44,043 nt of DNA from Candidatus Pseudobutyricicoccus lothianensis (GTDB lineage Bacteria > Bacillota > Clostridia > Oscillospirales > Butyricicoccaceae), in the NCBI GenBank assembly GCA_904419295.1, contig CAJFRA010000020.1, positions 1 to 44,043 of the forward strand. Reading direction: 5' to 3'. The position numbers were made by a program, and so were the translations under genes. Positions within the stretch are counted from its first letter, which is position 1. Every line of letters begins with the position of its first letter. Of the stretch, positions 24,238 to 35,642 are shown in pieces. The notes beneath the pieces are model-generated. The model did no database searches and had not been told where the DNA came from. It saw nothing but the letters and a program-made list of their open reading frames with translations.

Positions 24238-25536
24238 ATGACAACGCCTGCCGAACTGCTCCAAAATGTGATCCACGTGCTGGAACAGCAGTTCACCCCC
24301 ATCGTGATCTCCACTTGGTTTGGAGACGCCTCCGCCGTAACGGTGAAAGACGGCGTTTTTATTTTGCTCACCACCTCCCGCATGAAACGGGAGATGATCG
24401 AAAACCGCTATGCCCAGCCATTTTGCGAAGCAGTGCGGGAACTGACGGGGGAAGACTTGGCCCTGCGGGTCCTTTGCGGCGACGAAGAGTTGAGCCTTTG
24501 GCGCGCCGCCAACGAAGACACAGTCTATGCAAACTACACATTTGAACGGTTCATCGTGGGCAACAGCAACAAGTTTGCTCACGCGGCCGCCTATGCCGTG
24601 GCCCAAAACCCGGCCAGCGCCTACAACCCCCTGTTCATCTATGGCCAATCGGGCTTGGGCAAGACCCACCTGCTCTACGCCATCGCCGGCTACATCGCCC
24701 GGACCCGGCCGGCCTACCGGATCGTGTACGTCAAAGGCGACGACTTCACCAACGAGCTGATCGCCGCCATCCAGCGCAGCGACGTGGCGGCGTTCCGGGA
24801 AAAATACCGGATGGCCGACCTGCTGCTGGTGGACGACATCCAGTTCATCGCCGGCAAGATCAGCACCCAGGAAGAATTCTTCCACACATTCAACACCCTG
24901 CACGAATCGGGCAAACAGATCGTGCTCACCTCCGACCGGCCGCCCAAAGAGATCCTCACCTTGGAAGACCGGCTGCAGTCCCGGTTCGAGTGGGGCCTGC
25001 TCGCCGACATCCAACCGCCGGATTTCGAGACCCGCATGGCCTTGGTCAACGCAAAGACCGAGATGCTGGGGGCCAAATTGCCGCCGGACGTGGTGGAATA
25101 CATCGCCTCCTCCATTACGAACAACGTGCGCCAGCTGGAAGGGGCCGTCAAAAAGATCTTCGCCAAACATTCTCTCATGGGCCGGGCCATCGACATGGAA
25201 CTGGCAGAAGAGTGCATCCGGGATATCTTCAAGATCAACCCGGGCCTCAAACCCACCCCGGAACTCATTTTGGACGAGACCGCCAATTTCTATAACATCA
25301 CCTCGGAGCGCATTTTGGGCAACGCCAAAACAAAAGACGTAGTCGTTCCGCGGCAAGTCGCCATGTACCTCATCCGGGAGATGACGGATATGTCCTTCCC
25401 GGAGATCGGCCGGTTCATGGGCCGGGACCACACCACCGTGCTCCACGCCATCAACAAGACCCAAGACCAGATGGCAAAAGACGACAACTTCGCCGCTGCG
25501 GTCAGCGACCTGAAAAAGAACATCCAAAACCGGTAA
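24238..25536 (+). CDS. dnaA: Chromosomal replication initiator protein DnaA
   Basis: The 432-residue protein has DnaA_N (TPAELLQNVIHVLEQQFTP...WF), then the AAA+ domain with Walker A GQSGLGKTH, Walker B LLVDDIQFIAGK and sensor RLQSRFEWGL. The C-terminal DNA-binding domain contains the signature GRDHTTVLHAINK. It binds the boxes just downstream and opens the origin. The start is uncertain: ATG at 24238 has GGATGAG 7 bases before it, while ATG at 24226 (four residues longer) has no site. It is the first gene of the origin cluster and is divergent from mnmA. The linker between domains I and III is short. Confidence 0.98.
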   Translation: MTTPAELLQNVIHVLEQQFTPIVISTWFGDASAVTVKDGVFILLTTSRMKREMIENRYAQPFCEAVRELTGEDLALRVLCGDEELSLWRAANEDTVYANYTFERFIVGNSNKFAHAAAYAVAQNPASAYNPLFIYGQSGLGKTHLLYAIAGYIARTRPAYRIVYVKGDDFTNELIAAIQRSDVAAFREKYRMADLLLVDDIQFIAGKISTQEEFFHTFNTLHESGKQIVLTSDRPPKEILTLEDRLQSRFEWGLLADIQPPDFETRMALVNAKTEMLGAKLPPDVVEYIASSITNNVRQLEGAVKKIFAKHSLMGRAIDMELAEECIRDIFKINPGLKPTPELILDETANFYNITSERILGNAKTKDVVVPRQVAMYLIREMTDMSFPEIGRFMGRDHTTVLHAINKTQDQMAKDDNFAAAVSDLKKNIQNR

Positions 25537-25778
25537 AACACAAGTTATCCACAGTTTCCACAAAGTTTTCCCCAAACCCTGCACAAGGCTGTGGAAACCT
25601 GTGTACAAAATCAGCTTGTGGATAACTCGGAGTTTTGCACAATTTTATCCACAGCGTTTGTGAATGGCATCCGCCTTAGAGCCCCAAGACTCAGCCGGTA
25701 TCATCCACAAATCCACAAGCCCTACGACTTTTACTAAAAAAATGAATAACAGATAAGAACAAGAAAGGAGCGCGGAAA
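25537..25778 (+). other. Replication origin region (oriC) with DnaA boxes
   Basis: The dnaA-dnaN gap carries three perfect DnaA boxes: TTATCCACA at 25545-25553, its complement at 25617-25625, and TTATCCACA at 25645-25653. One-mismatch boxes are at 25600-25608 (complement), 25633-25641 and 25701-25709, and weaker TTTCCACA sites at about 25555 and 25590. An A/T-rich stretch (25725-25765) precedes dnaN and could be the unwinding element. Gene orientation diverges around this region, which supports the call. Confidence 0.85.
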
Positions 25779-26894
25779 ATGAAGTTCACCTGTGAAAAAG
25801 CCGTGCTAAGCGAGGCTATTTCCATCTGTATACACGCCGTGGCATCCAGAAGCACCATTACAGTTTTGGAAGGCCTGCTCATCACCGCAGCAGACCAACT
25901 GACCATCTGCGGCTACAACTTCAAAACAGGCATTAAGAAAACCTTCTCCGCCGATATCTCCGAAAAAGGCAGCATCGTCTTAAACGCCAAAATCTTCAAC
26001 GACATCGTCCGCAAACTTCCCGATGACATCATCGAGATTCATTGCGACGAACACTATATGACCACCATCCGCTGCGGCATGAGCGAATTCAACATTCTGG
26101 GCGCTTCGCCGGAAGAGTTCCCCGAACTGCCCAACGTAGAAAAAAACAAAAGCATCCATCTCTCCTGCCATCTGCTGCGCAGCATGATCGACCACACGGT
26201 CTTCGCCGTTTCCGACAACGAAAACAAGCCGATCCACACCGGATCTTTGTTCGAGATCCAGCAAAACGACCTGACCGTCGTTTCGGTAGACGGCTACCGT
26301 CTGGCCATGAGCAAAGAAACAGTGACCAACGACACCGGAAGCAACCTGTCTTTTGTAGTTCCAGGAGAGACATTAAAAGAGATCAGCCGCATTTTACCGG
26401 ACAGCGACGAAGAGACTGTCCACATCTACCCGGAACGGAAACACGCCCTGTTCGAAATCGACGGCACATGGATCACCACCCGTTTGCTGGAAGGCGAATT
26501 TCTCAATTACCGCAATGCCATCCCTTCGGATTGCCACATCAAATTGGAAATTGACGTAAAATCCATCATCGACTGCGTGGAACGTGTGTCACTGATCATC
26601 TCCGAACGGCTGAAAAACCCGGTCCGCTGCTGTTTCGAAGACGAGAGTTTAAAGATCTCCTGTGTCACCTCTCTGGGCCGGGCCTACGATGAATGCCCGA
26701 TCCCTCATTGCCCGGAAAAGATCGAGATCGGCTTCAACAACCGGTATCTGCTGGACGCCTTGCGGGCTTGCCCCGAAGAAAAAGTCCTGCTGGAGCTGAA
26801 AAGCAGCCTGTCCCCCTGCGTCATCCGGCCGGTGGAAGGGGAAAAATTCCTCTACCTGGTGCTGCCGGTGCGCCTCAAGGCAGACCAGGTCTAA
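25779..26894 (+). CDS. dnaN: DNA polymerase III beta subunit (sliding clamp)
   Basis: The 371-residue length fits the beta clamp with three similar domains. Diagnostic parts are MKFTCEKAVLSEAI at the start, VSVDGYRLAM in the middle and YLVLPVRLK at the C-terminus, where the partner-binding pocket lies. It tethers the replicative polymerase to DNA. AAAGGAG precedes the ATG by about 10 bases. Its DNA is visibly less GC-rich than dnaA and recF, with more TTA, AAA and ATT codons. The order dnaA-dnaN-yaaA-recF is the standard Bacillota arrangement. Confidence 0.97.
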   Translation: MKFTCEKAVLSEAISICIHAVASRSTITVLEGLLITAADQLTICGYNFKTGIKKTFSADISEKGSIVLNAKIFNDIVRKLPDDIIEIHCDEHYMTTIRCGMSEFNILGASPEEFPELPNVEKNKSIHLSCHLLRSMIDHTVFAVSDNENKPIHTGSLFEIQQNDLTVVSVDGYRLAMSKETVTNDTGSNLSFVVPGETLKEISRILPDSDEETVHIYPERKHALFEIDGTWITTRLLEGEFLNYRNAIPSDCHIKLEIDVKSIIDCVERVSLIISERLKNPVRCCFEDESLKISCVTSLGRAYDECPIPHCPEKIEIGFNNRYLLDALRACPEEKVLLELKSSLSPCVIRPVEGEKFLYLVLPVRLKADQV

Positions 26895-26933
26895 AACAAC
26901 AGATGACACGCCAAGGATGCAAAGGAGAATTCC

Positions 26934-27155
26934 ATGGAAAACCGCACGGTCTCCATCCAAACCGAATACATCAAACTGGATAGCCTGCTGAAATTCGCCG
27001 CTTTGTGCATGAGCGGCGGCGAGGCAAAAGAACAGATCGCCCAAGGGCTGGTACAAGTCAACGGCCAGATCTGCACCCAGCGGGGAAAGAAATGTTACCC
27101 GGGGGACCGAGTGACTTTCCAGGGCGTCACGGTGGAAATCACCCCATGCAGTTAG
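26934..27155 (+). CDS. yaaA: S4-domain RNA-binding protein YaaA
   Basis: The 73-residue protein is a single S4 domain: YIKLDSLLKFAALCMSGGEAKEQIAQGLVQVNGQ, then RGKKCYPGDRVTFQG. This small family sits between dnaN and recF in Bacillota and probably binds structured RNA, perhaps for ribosome assembly; the exact role is unsettled. AAAGGAG lies 6 bases before the ATG. Its last 10 bases overlap the recF start. Confidence 0.92.
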   Translation: MENRTVSIQTEYIKLDSLLKFAALCMSGGEAKEQIAQGLVQVNGQICTQRGKKCYPGDRVTFQGVTVEITPCS

Positions 27156-28258
27156 AGCGCATCGCCCTGGAAGACTTCCGCAACTACCGCCGGCAAGAGC
27201 TGTGCCTGCCGCCGGGAGCCACTATTTTGGCCGGGGAAAACGCCCAGGGCAAGACCAATTTGCTGGAAGCTATCTTCCTGCTGACCGGCAGCCGTTCCTG
27301 GCGGGCTTCTAAGCGAGGGGATCTGCTGGCCTTTGGCGCCCCCCAGGCACGCATCCAGGCCCAGATCCGCTCCCGGGAGCGGGATTTTGCCGTGGATCTT
27401 CAGTTCCCAAGGGGCGGGCGGCTGCGCAGCACGATAAACGGGGTCAAATGCAAACGCCAGGGGGATCTGGCCGAAGTGTTCCGCTGCGTGTTGTTTTCGC
27501 CGGAAGACCTGTATCTGATCCGGGAGGGCCCGGCGGCCCGGCGCCGCTTTTTGGATGTGGCTTTGTGCCAGCTGCGCCCCCGGTATGAACTGGCCATCAG
27601 CGAATACAACAAATTGCTGGAGCACAAGGCAAAGATCTTGCGCAGCCAGGAGGAAAACCCCTCTCTGCTGTATATCCTGCCGGATTTTACCCGCCGCATG
27701 GCAAAATGCGGGGCTGCTGTCATCCGTTACCGGGCTTTTTTTGCCGAGAAACTGGCCGCCGAAGCCGCCAAGATCCATGAAGCAGTATCAGGGTGCGGCG
27801 AACAGCTGGGCATCCAGTACCAGACCGTTTCCTCCGTGCAGGACCCCAAAGCGCCGGAAAGCCAGATCGAGCAGTGGCTGCTGGAACACAGCGAAAGCCA
27901 TGCCCAGGCTGAACTGGCCAGCGCCCAGTGCCTGACCGGGCCCCACAAAGACGATCTGCAGATCACCATCAACGGCACGGCGGCCCGGGGGTTTGCCAGC
28001 CAGGGCCAGACCCGCACGGCGGCCTTGGCGCTGAAATTCGCCGAACGGCAGATCATGAAAGACGATTGCGGCGAATACCCGGTGATGCTGCTGGACGACG
28101 TCCTTTCGGAATTGGACGGCCGCCGGCAGGAATTTTTGATCCAGAAGGCGGGAGGCGGCCAGGTGGTGATCACCTGCTGCGAGCGCACAGAGCGGCTGCG
28201 CCAGCTGGATGCCACCGCCTTTTTCGTGGAAAAGGGGACCGTGCGCCCCATGGCGTGA
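27146..28258 (+). CDS. recF: DNA replication and repair protein RecF
   Basis: Starting at ATG 27146 inside the yaaA end gives 370 residues beginning MQLERIALEDFRNYR, the classic RecF start. Walker A is GENAQGKTNLLEAI (about 31-44). The C-terminal part has FASQGQTRTAALALKFAE, an SMC-like signature, and MLLDDVLSELDGRRQEFL as Walker B and D-loop. It loads RecA at gaps together with RecO and RecR. The overlap with yaaA implies coupled translation. Confidence 0.97.
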   Translation: MQLERIALEDFRNYRRQELCLPPGATILAGENAQGKTNLLEAIFLLTGSRSWRASKRGDLLAFGAPQARIQAQIRSRERDFAVDLQFPRGGRLRSTINGVKCKRQGDLAEVFRCVLFSPEDLYLIREGPAARRRFLDVALCQLRPRYELAISEYNKLLEHKAKILRSQEENPSLLYILPDFTRRMAKCGAAVIRYRAFFAEKLAAEAAKIHEAVSGCGEQLGIQYQTVSSVQDPKAPESQIEQWLLEHSESHAQAELASAQCLTGPHKDDLQITINGTAARGFASQGQTRTAALALKFAERQIMKDDCGEYPVMLLDDVLSELDGRRQEFLIQKAGGGQVVITCCERTERLRQLDATAFFVEKGTVRPMA

Positions 28259-28268
28259 GGAGGAGACC

Positions 28269-28547
28269 ATGTATTTGCATTTGGGCCGTGACATCGCCGT
28301 GCCCCGGCGGAGCATCATCGGCATATTTGATTTTGATACCGCCACCTATGGCAAACGGACCCGGGAGTTTTTGACCCGCGCGGAGCAGGAAGGGCGGGTG
28401 GTGGCTGTCAGCGACGAGCTGCCCAAATCTGCCGTTGTCTGCGAAGAAGAGGGCCGCACTACGGTCTATATCTCTCAGATCAGCTCTCAGACCCTGCTCA
28501 AGCGGGCGGGCAGCGAACCGCTGCCCGGCAATATTCTGCACGAATGA
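28269..28547 (+). CDS. remB: DUF370 protein, RemB/YaaB-like
   Basis: The 92-residue protein matches the DUF370 family: MYLHLGRDIAVPRRSIIGIFD, then REFLTRAEQEGRVVAVSDELPKS. In Bacillus subtilis YaaB/RemB lies between recF and gyrB, as here, and its relative RemA is a DNA-binding regulator of matrix genes. Function here is inferred from synteny. AGGAGGAG lies just before the ATG, 10 bases after the recF stop. A GC-rich palindrome follows the gene (about 28552-28567). Confidence 0.88.
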   Translation: MYLHLGRDIAVPRRSIIGIFDFDTATYGKRTREFLTRAEQEGRVVAVSDELPKSAVVCEEEGRTTVYISQISSQTLLKRAGSEPLPGNILHE

Positions 28548-28591
28548 ACGGGCCGCCAGGCGGCCGCCAACACCTAGACTAAGAGGAATGA

Positions 28592-30517
<1,926 letters not shown>

Positions 30518-30556
30518 GGGGCCGGGCGGCAAGCGCCGGCATCAAAGGAGAAGCGT

Positions 30557-30823
30557 ATGGACAGAAAATTGCGCAAGAGCAATACAGACCGGATGTTGGC
30601 CGGTGTGTGCGGCGGCGTAGCCAATTTTTTCGGCATTGATTCTACGTTGGTGCGCATCGCCTGGGCAGTGGCCATCTTTTTTGGCGGCACGGGCCTGTGG
30701 CTGTATATCATCTGTGCCCTCATCATCCCGCAGGACGATGTCTACGGCAGTGGGACTAGTCACAACGGCAGCTGGAACAATGGTCATAATGGGCAGGGGC
30801 CGGATGACAACGGTTGGCACTAA
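30557..30823 (+). CDS. PspC-domain membrane protein
   Basis: The 88-residue protein begins with the PspC pattern: KLRKSNTDRMLAGVCGGVANFFGIDSTLVRIAWAVAIFF, then a hydrophobic segment GLWLYIICALIIPQ. A Gly/Asn/His-rich tail follows (SHNGSWNNGHNGQG). PspC domains take part in envelope-stress sensing or act as small membrane regulators. AAAGGAG lies before the ATG. It is inserted between gyrB and gyrA, which are normally adjacent in Bacillota, and is co-directional with both. Any link to gyrase is unsupported; it may simply be carried in the operon. Confidence 0.88.
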   Translation: MDRKLRKSNTDRMLAGVCGGVANFFGIDSTLVRIAWAVAIFFGGTGLWLYIICALIIPQDDVYGSGTSHNGSWNNGHNGQGPDDNGWH

Positions 30824-30906
30824 GGGGCCAATCTGTATTGAAAAAAGAGACGAATCGAAATTTTAGATAATAAAGTTACGCCCTGTATAAGAAAATAGGT
30901 GAGAAA

Positions 30907-33408
30907 ATGAGCGAAGCGAATGATCTGAGATTTGCAGATCAGAAGATCATCGATGTGGACCTGGAAAAGGAAATGAAGAAATCCTACATCGATTATGCCA
31001 TGAGCGTCATTGTCAGCCGTGCCCTGCCCGATGTGCGGGACGGCTTGAAGCCGGTGCATCGCCGCATTCTGTACGCCATGTATGAAGACAACCTGACAGC
31101 GGAACGGCCCTACCGCAAATCCGCCACCACCGTGGGCAATGTGCTGGGCCGGTATCATCCCCACGGCGACGCCTCGGTCTACGACGCCTTGGTGCGCCTG
31201 GCTCAGGATTTTTCCCTGCGCTATCCGTTGATCGACGGCCATGGCAACTTTGGCAGCGTGGATGGCGACCCACCGGCCGCCTACCGTTATACAGAGGCCA
31301 GAATGGCAAAACTGGCGGCCAATATGCTGACGGACATCGACAAAGATACCGTGGATTTTGTGCCCAACTTTGACGATAAGCTGAAAGAACCCTTTGTGCT
31401 GCCCTCCCGTTTCCCCAACTTGTTGGTCAACGGGTCTTCGGGCATTGCCGTGGGCATGGCCACCAATATCCCGCCTCACAACATGCGGGAAGTGTGCGAC
31501 GCCATCTGCTATGTGATCGACAACCCGGAAGCCACGCTGGAGGACATCTGCCGCTTTATCAAAGGGCCGGATTTCCCCACCGGCGGCATCATCATGGGCC
31601 GTGCGGGCATCCGCGCCGCCTATGCCACCGGGCGCGGGCGCATCGTGGTCCGCTGCCGGGCTGAGATCGAAGAATACCAAACGGGCCGGTTCCGCATTGT
31701 GGTCACCGAGCTGCCCTATATGGTGAACAAAGCCCGCCTGATCGAGAACATCGCCGACCTGCACAAGGAAAAAAGGGTGGACGGCATCACCGATCTGCGG
31801 GATGAATCGGACCGGGACGGCATGCGCATCGTCATTGAGCTGCGCCGGGATGCCAACCCCCAGGTGGTGCTCAACCAGCTGTATCAGTTCACCCAGATGC
31901 AGGAGACTTTCTCTGTCATCAACCTGGCGTTGGTGCACAACCAGAGCCAGCCGAAAGTGCTGACACTGCGGGAGATGCTGGATGAGTACATCCAGTTCCA
32001 ATACCAGGTGGTGGAGCGCCGCACCCGGTACGACCTGCGGAAAGCCCAGGAGCGGGCCCATATTTTGGAGGGCCTGAAGATCGCCTGCGAGAACATCGAC
32101 GAAGTGATCCACATCATCCGCACCAGCTACGACAACGCCAAAGAACGGCTGATGGAGCGGTTCCAGCTTTCCGATGTACAGGCCCAGGCCATTTTGGATA
32201 TGCGCCTTGGCCGCCTGCAGGGCCTGGAAGTGGAGAAGATCGAGAATGAACTGGAAGGGCTGCGCCAAAAGATCGCCCATTTGGAAGACCTGTTGGCCCA
32301 TTCGGAAAAGATCTTCGCCGTGGTCAAAGAAGAGCTGACCGAACTGCGCAACAAATACGGCGACGAACGCCGCACCGAGATCTCTCTGGTGGAAAACGAG
32401 CTGGATATCGAAGATCTGATCGAAGAAGAACAGTGTGCGTATACCCTGACCCGGTTGGGGTACATTAAGCGCATGCCTGTTTCGGCCTACCGGGCCCAGC
32501 GCCGGGGCGGCCGGGGCGTCAACGCCATGACCACCCGGGATGAAGACATCGTGGAGACGGTGTTTACCGCCTCGACCCATGACCATGTGCTGTTTTTCAC
32601 CAACCTGGGCAAAGTGCTGCGGCTCAAGGGCTATATGATCCCAGAAGCCAGCCGGGCAGCCAAGGGCACCAACATCGTCAACCTGCTGCAGCTGGAGAGC
32701 GGGGAACGGGTGACAGCCATGATCCCCATCAAGGAATTTGCAGAAGGGGCCTATGTGTTCTTTGCCACCAAGCAGGGCGTGGTCAAGCGCATTCGCCTCT
32801 CTGAGCTGCACACTGCCCGGAAGGCCGGCGTGCGGGTCATCAATATCAACGAAAACGACGAACTCATCGGCGTGCGTTTGACCGATGGGCAAGATAAGAT
32901 CTTGCTGTGCACCCGCAAGGGGCGAGGCATCCGGTTCGACGAAAATGAAGTGCGGGCCATGGGGCGCAGCGCCACCGGCGTGCGGGGCATCCGCCTGGCA
33001 GAAGACGATTATGTGGTGGGCGTTGCCTGCGACAGCGACGGCCAATACCTGCTGACCGTGACGGAAAACGGCTATGGCAAGCTGACGGAGCCCAGCGAAT
33101 TCACCGAACACCACCGGGGCGGCGGCGGCATCACCGCCCACAACCTGACGGAAAAGACCGGGCTGCTGGCCGGTATCAAATGCGTCAATTTGGATCAGGA
33201 CATCCTGCTGATCACCGATGCCGGCGTCATCATCCGCACCGGTGTGGAGACCATCCGGGTGTGCGGCCGGGCATCCCAGGGCGTTATTTTGATGCGGCTG
33301 GATGAAGGGGTGCGGCTGATCTCCCTGGCCACTGCGGAAAAAGAAGAGGAGGGCGAAAAGGAAGAGGCTGCCCCAGAGCAGACAGATTCCCCCGCCCAAG
33401 AGGAATGA
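30907..33408 (+). CDS. gyrA: DNA gyrase subunit A
   Basis: The 833-residue protein has the winged-helix/tower domain with catalytic Tyr128 in YRYTEARM, and the C-terminal beta-pinwheel with the GyrA box QRRGGRG that wraps DNA. It ends in an acidic Glu-rich tail. The quinolone pocket reads [10 protein letters not shown]: Ala89 stands at the Escherichia coli Ser83 position and Asp93 at Asp87. This Ala-Ser order resembles mycobacterial GyrA, which is naturally less sensitive to quinolones. AGGTGAG precedes the ATG. rnhA starts 3 bases after its stop. Confidence 0.98.
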   Translation: MSEANDLRFADQKIIDVDLEKEMKKSYIDYAMSVIVSRALPDVRDGLKPVHRRILYAMYEDNLTAERPYRKSATTVGNVLGRYHPHGDASVYDALVRLAQDFSLRYPLIDGHGNFGSVDGDPPAAYRYTEARMAKLAANMLTDIDKDTVDFVPNFDDKLKEPFVLPSRFPNLLVNGSSGIAVGMATNIPPHNMREVCDAICYVIDNPEATLEDICRFIKGPDFPTGGIIMGRAGIRAAYATGRGRIVVRCRAEIEEYQTGRFRIVVTELPYMVNKARLIENIADLHKEKRVDGITDLRDESDRDGMRIVIELRRDANPQVVLNQLYQFTQMQETFSVINLALVHNQSQPKVLTLREMLDEYIQFQYQVVERRTRYDLRKAQERAHILEGLKIACENIDEVIHIIRTSYDNAKERLMERFQLSDVQAQAILDMRLGRLQGLEVEKIENELEGLRQKIAHLEDLLAHSEKIFAVVKEELTELRNKYGDERRTEISLVENELDIEDLIEEEQCAYTLTRLGYIKRMPVSAYRAQRRGGRGVNAMTTRDEDIVETVFTASTHDHVLFFTNLGKVLRLKGYMIPEASRAAKGTNIVNLLQLESGERVTAMIPIKEFAEGAYVFFATKQGVVKRIRLSELHTARKAGVRVININENDELIGVRLTDGQDKILLCTRKGRGIRFDENEVRAMGRSATGVRGIRLAEDDYVVGVACDSDGQYLLTVTENGYGKLTEPSEFTEHHRGGGGITAHNLTEKTGLLAGIKCVNLDQDILLITDAGVIIRTGVETIRVCGRASQGVILMRLDEGVRLISLATAEKEEEGEKEEAAPEQTDSPAQEE

Positions 33409-33411
33409 CCG

Positions 33412-33849
33412 ATGAAGCAAGTGGAAGTCTATACCGACGGGGCCTGTTCGGGCAACCCGGGGCCCGGCGGCTGGGGTGCGATCCTGCGTTACAACGGGGT
33501 GGAAAAAGAGCTGTCCGGCTTTGAGGCGGGCACCACCAACAACCGCATGGAGCTGAAAGGGGCGATTTATGCCCTGGAGGCGCTGAAAGAGCCCTGTGAA
33601 GTGCTGCTTTATACCGATTCCCAATACATCGCCAAAGCCATCAACGAGGGCTGGCTGCGCAACTGGAAGCGCAACGGCTGGAAAAAAAGCGATAAGAAAC
33701 CAGTGCTCAACGTGGAGCTGTGGCAAGCCTTGGATGCCCAGCTCCAGCGGCACCAGGTGCAGATCCATTGGGTCAAAGGCCATGCGGACAACGCCTACAA
33801 CAACCGCTGCGACCAGCTGGCCACCGGCGAGATCGCCAAAAACAGATAA
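33412..33849 (+). CDS. rnhA: Ribonuclease HI
   Basis: The 145-residue protein is a full-length bacterial RNase HI. The acidic catalytic residues are seen in [33 protein letters not shown] and [25 protein letters not shown] is the basic protrusion (handle region). It removes RNA from RNA:DNA hybrids such as R-loops and primers. The start follows the gyrA stop by 3 bases with no room for its own promoter, so it is co-expressed with gyrase, whose activity also limits R-loops. Confidence 0.96.
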   Translation: MKQVEVYTDGACSGNPGPGGWGAILRYNGVEKELSGFEAGTTNNRMELKGAIYALEALKEPCEVLLYTDSQYIAKAINEGWLRNWKRNGWKKSDKKPVLNVELWQALDAQLQRHQVQIHWVKGHADNAYNNRCDQLATGEIAKNR

Positions 33850-33894
33850 GCGGTTTGCCAAATGCAACTTTTTTGTAAACCGGTGAAATAGCTC

Positions 33895-33923
33895 TTGCAA
33901 TCTATACTAAACGGGTGTATATT
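33895..33923 (+). promoter_or_regulatory. Promoter of nifS-nifU
   Basis: TTGCAA (33895-33900) and TATATT (33918-33923) are 17 bases apart, giving a leader of about 70 nt. No clear terminator for rnhA precedes it. Confidence 0.6.
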
Positions 33924-33999
33924 TGAAGCGGAGTTGAAGAATTGCACAGCATCCCACAGCAATGTGCTTTGCAGAGAAATGAGAAAGGATGTTGCAAAT

Positions 34000-35160
34000 A
34001 TGTTTGTATATGCGGACAATGCGGCCACTACCCAGATCGCTCCCCAGGTGCTGGACGCCATGCTGCCCTACTTAAAAGAGCAGTATGGCAACCCTTCCAC
34101 CCTGTACCGATTGGGCCGCGACGCAAAGATTGCCATAGAGAAGGCCCGTGCCCAGGTGGCGGAAGTCATCGGCGCCAAGGCCGAAGAGATCTTTTTTACC
34201 GGCAGCGGCACGGAATCGGACAACATGGCTTTAAAAGGCGTGCTGTACGGGCCTGCCGGCAAGGGCAAAAAGCATCTGATCACCACAAAGATCGAACACC
34301 ATGCCGTGCTGCACACGGCCATGGCCCTAGAAAAAGAAGGTTTCCGGGTCACATTTTTGGAAGTGGACCAAAACGGCCAGGTAAAACTGGACCAGTTGGA
34401 ACAGGCCATCGATGAGGATACGGCTCTGGTCTCCATCATGGCGGCCAACAACGAGGTGGGCACCATTCAGCCCATCCAGCAGATCGGCGAGATCTGCCAG
34501 CGCCACGGCGTGCTGTTCCACACCGATGCAGTACAAGCCTTTGGCCATATGCCCCTGGATGTGACGGCCATGCACATCGATTTGCTGTCCCTTTCCGCCC
34601 ACAAGATCAACGGCCCCAAGGGGACCGGCGCCCTGTACATCCGCAAGGGCCTGGGCCTCAAGCCTGTGATCGAAGGGGGCGGCCAAGAGCGCAACCGGCG
34701 CAGCGGCACAGAGAACGTGGCCGGCATCGTGGGCCTGGGCGCGGCGGCACAGCTGGCCCGGGAGACCATGGAAGAGGAGAGCCAGCGGCTGAAAAAATTG
34801 AGCCGCAAACTGATCGACGGCGTGCTGCAGATCCCTGAGACCATCCTCACCGGCGACCCGGTGAACCGGTTGCCCGGCACCTGTAGCTTTGCCATCAGCG
34901 CCATCGAAGGCGAATCCATGGTGCTGTATCTGGATATGGAGGGCATCTGCACTTCCACGGGTTCGGCTTGTTCCACCGGCTCGCTGGATCCTTCCCATGT
35001 GCTCATGGCCATCGGGCTGAGCCATGAGGTGTCCCACGGCTCCCTGCGGGTCAGCCTGGGCCGGTTCAACACCGAAGAAGATGTGGATTATATCATTGAA
35101 AAACTGCCCCAAGTGGTGGAACGTTTGCGGGCGATGTCGCCGGTGTGGAACCGGAAATAG
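34000..35160 (+). CDS. nifS: Cysteine desulfurase, NifS/IscS type
   Basis: The 386-residue protein starts at ATG 34000, which follows AGAAAGG and begins MFVYADNAATTQ, the standard start of the family. The PLP lysine is in SLSAHKINGPKGTGALYI, and the persulfide-forming Cys lies in STGSACSTGS near residue 325. GNPSTLYRLG and GSGTESDN are also conserved. It releases sulfur from cysteine for Fe-S clusters and for thio-tRNA via MnmA. The scaffold gene nifU follows 24 bases later. Confidence 0.96.
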   Translation: MFVYADNAATTQIAPQVLDAMLPYLKEQYGNPSTLYRLGRDAKIAIEKARAQVAEVIGAKAEEIFFTGSGTESDNMALKGVLYGPAGKGKKHLITTKIEHHAVLHTAMALEKEGFRVTFLEVDQNGQVKLDQLEQAIDEDTALVSIMAANNEVGTIQPIQQIGEICQRHGVLFHTDAVQAFGHMPLDVTAMHIDLLSLSAHKINGPKGTGALYIRKGLGLKPVIEGGGQERNRRSGTENVAGIVGLGAAAQLARETMEEESQRLKKLSRKLIDGVLQIPETILTGDPVNRLPGTCSFAISAIEGESMVLYLDMEGICTSTGSACSTGSLDPSHVLMAIGLSHEVSHGSLRVSLGRFNTEEDVDYIIEKLPQVVERLRAMSPVWNRK

Positions 35161-35184
35161 ATCGGGGAAAGGGAGAACGATACC

Positions 35185-35631
35185 ATGCTGTATTCCGAAA
35201 AAGTAATGGATCATCTGGCTCATCCGCGCAATGTGGGTGAGATCGCAGATGCCAACGCCGTAGGCGAGGTGGGCAACCTGAAATGCGGCGATATCATGAA
35301 GATCTTTATGAAGATCGATGAAAACGAAGTCATCCAAGATGTCAAATTCCAGACTTTTGGCTGCGGCGCGGCAGTGGCCACTTCTTCGATGGCCACCGAG
35401 CTGGTCAAGGGGAAGACAGTCAAAGAGGCGCTGCAGCTGACCAATGCCGCAGTGGCCGAGGCGCTGGACGGGCTGCCTCCGGTGAAAATGCACTGCTCTG
35501 TGCTGGCGGAAGAAGCCATCAAAGCGGCGCTGGCCAACTACTACAAGGGCCAGGGCAAGGACCCGGTGGAGTTCGTGGGCTGCACTGGCGATTGCCAGGC
35601 CTGCCACGGCGAAGAAGAGCATACACATTGA
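35185..35631 (+). CDS. nifU: Fe-S cluster scaffold NifU/IscU-like, with Cys/His tail
   Basis: The 148-residue protein is the NifU N-terminal/IscU type. It begins YSEKVMDHLAHPRNVGEI. Cluster-binding cysteines are in LKCGDIMKI, FGCGAAVATSSM and MHCSVLAEEAI. Beyond the usual end it carries FVGCTGDCQACHGEEEHTH, a short Cys/His-rich tail that may bind metal. GGGAG precedes the ATG. It forms an operon with nifS, ended by the hairpin at 35643. Confidence 0.93.
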   Translation: MLYSEKVMDHLAHPRNVGEIADANAVGEVGNLKCGDIMKIFMKIDENEVIQDVKFQTFGCGAAVATSSMATELVKGKTVKEALQLTNAAVAEALDGLPPVKMHCSVLAEEAIKAALANYYKGQGKDPVEFVGCTGDCQACHGEEEHTH

Positions 35632-35642
35632 TCGCAAAGGGC

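Noticed and set aside
30820-33900. Long open frame antisense to gyrA and rnhA
   Set aside because: Same shadow effect; gyrA and rnhA are certain and the antisense frame has no ribosome binding site.
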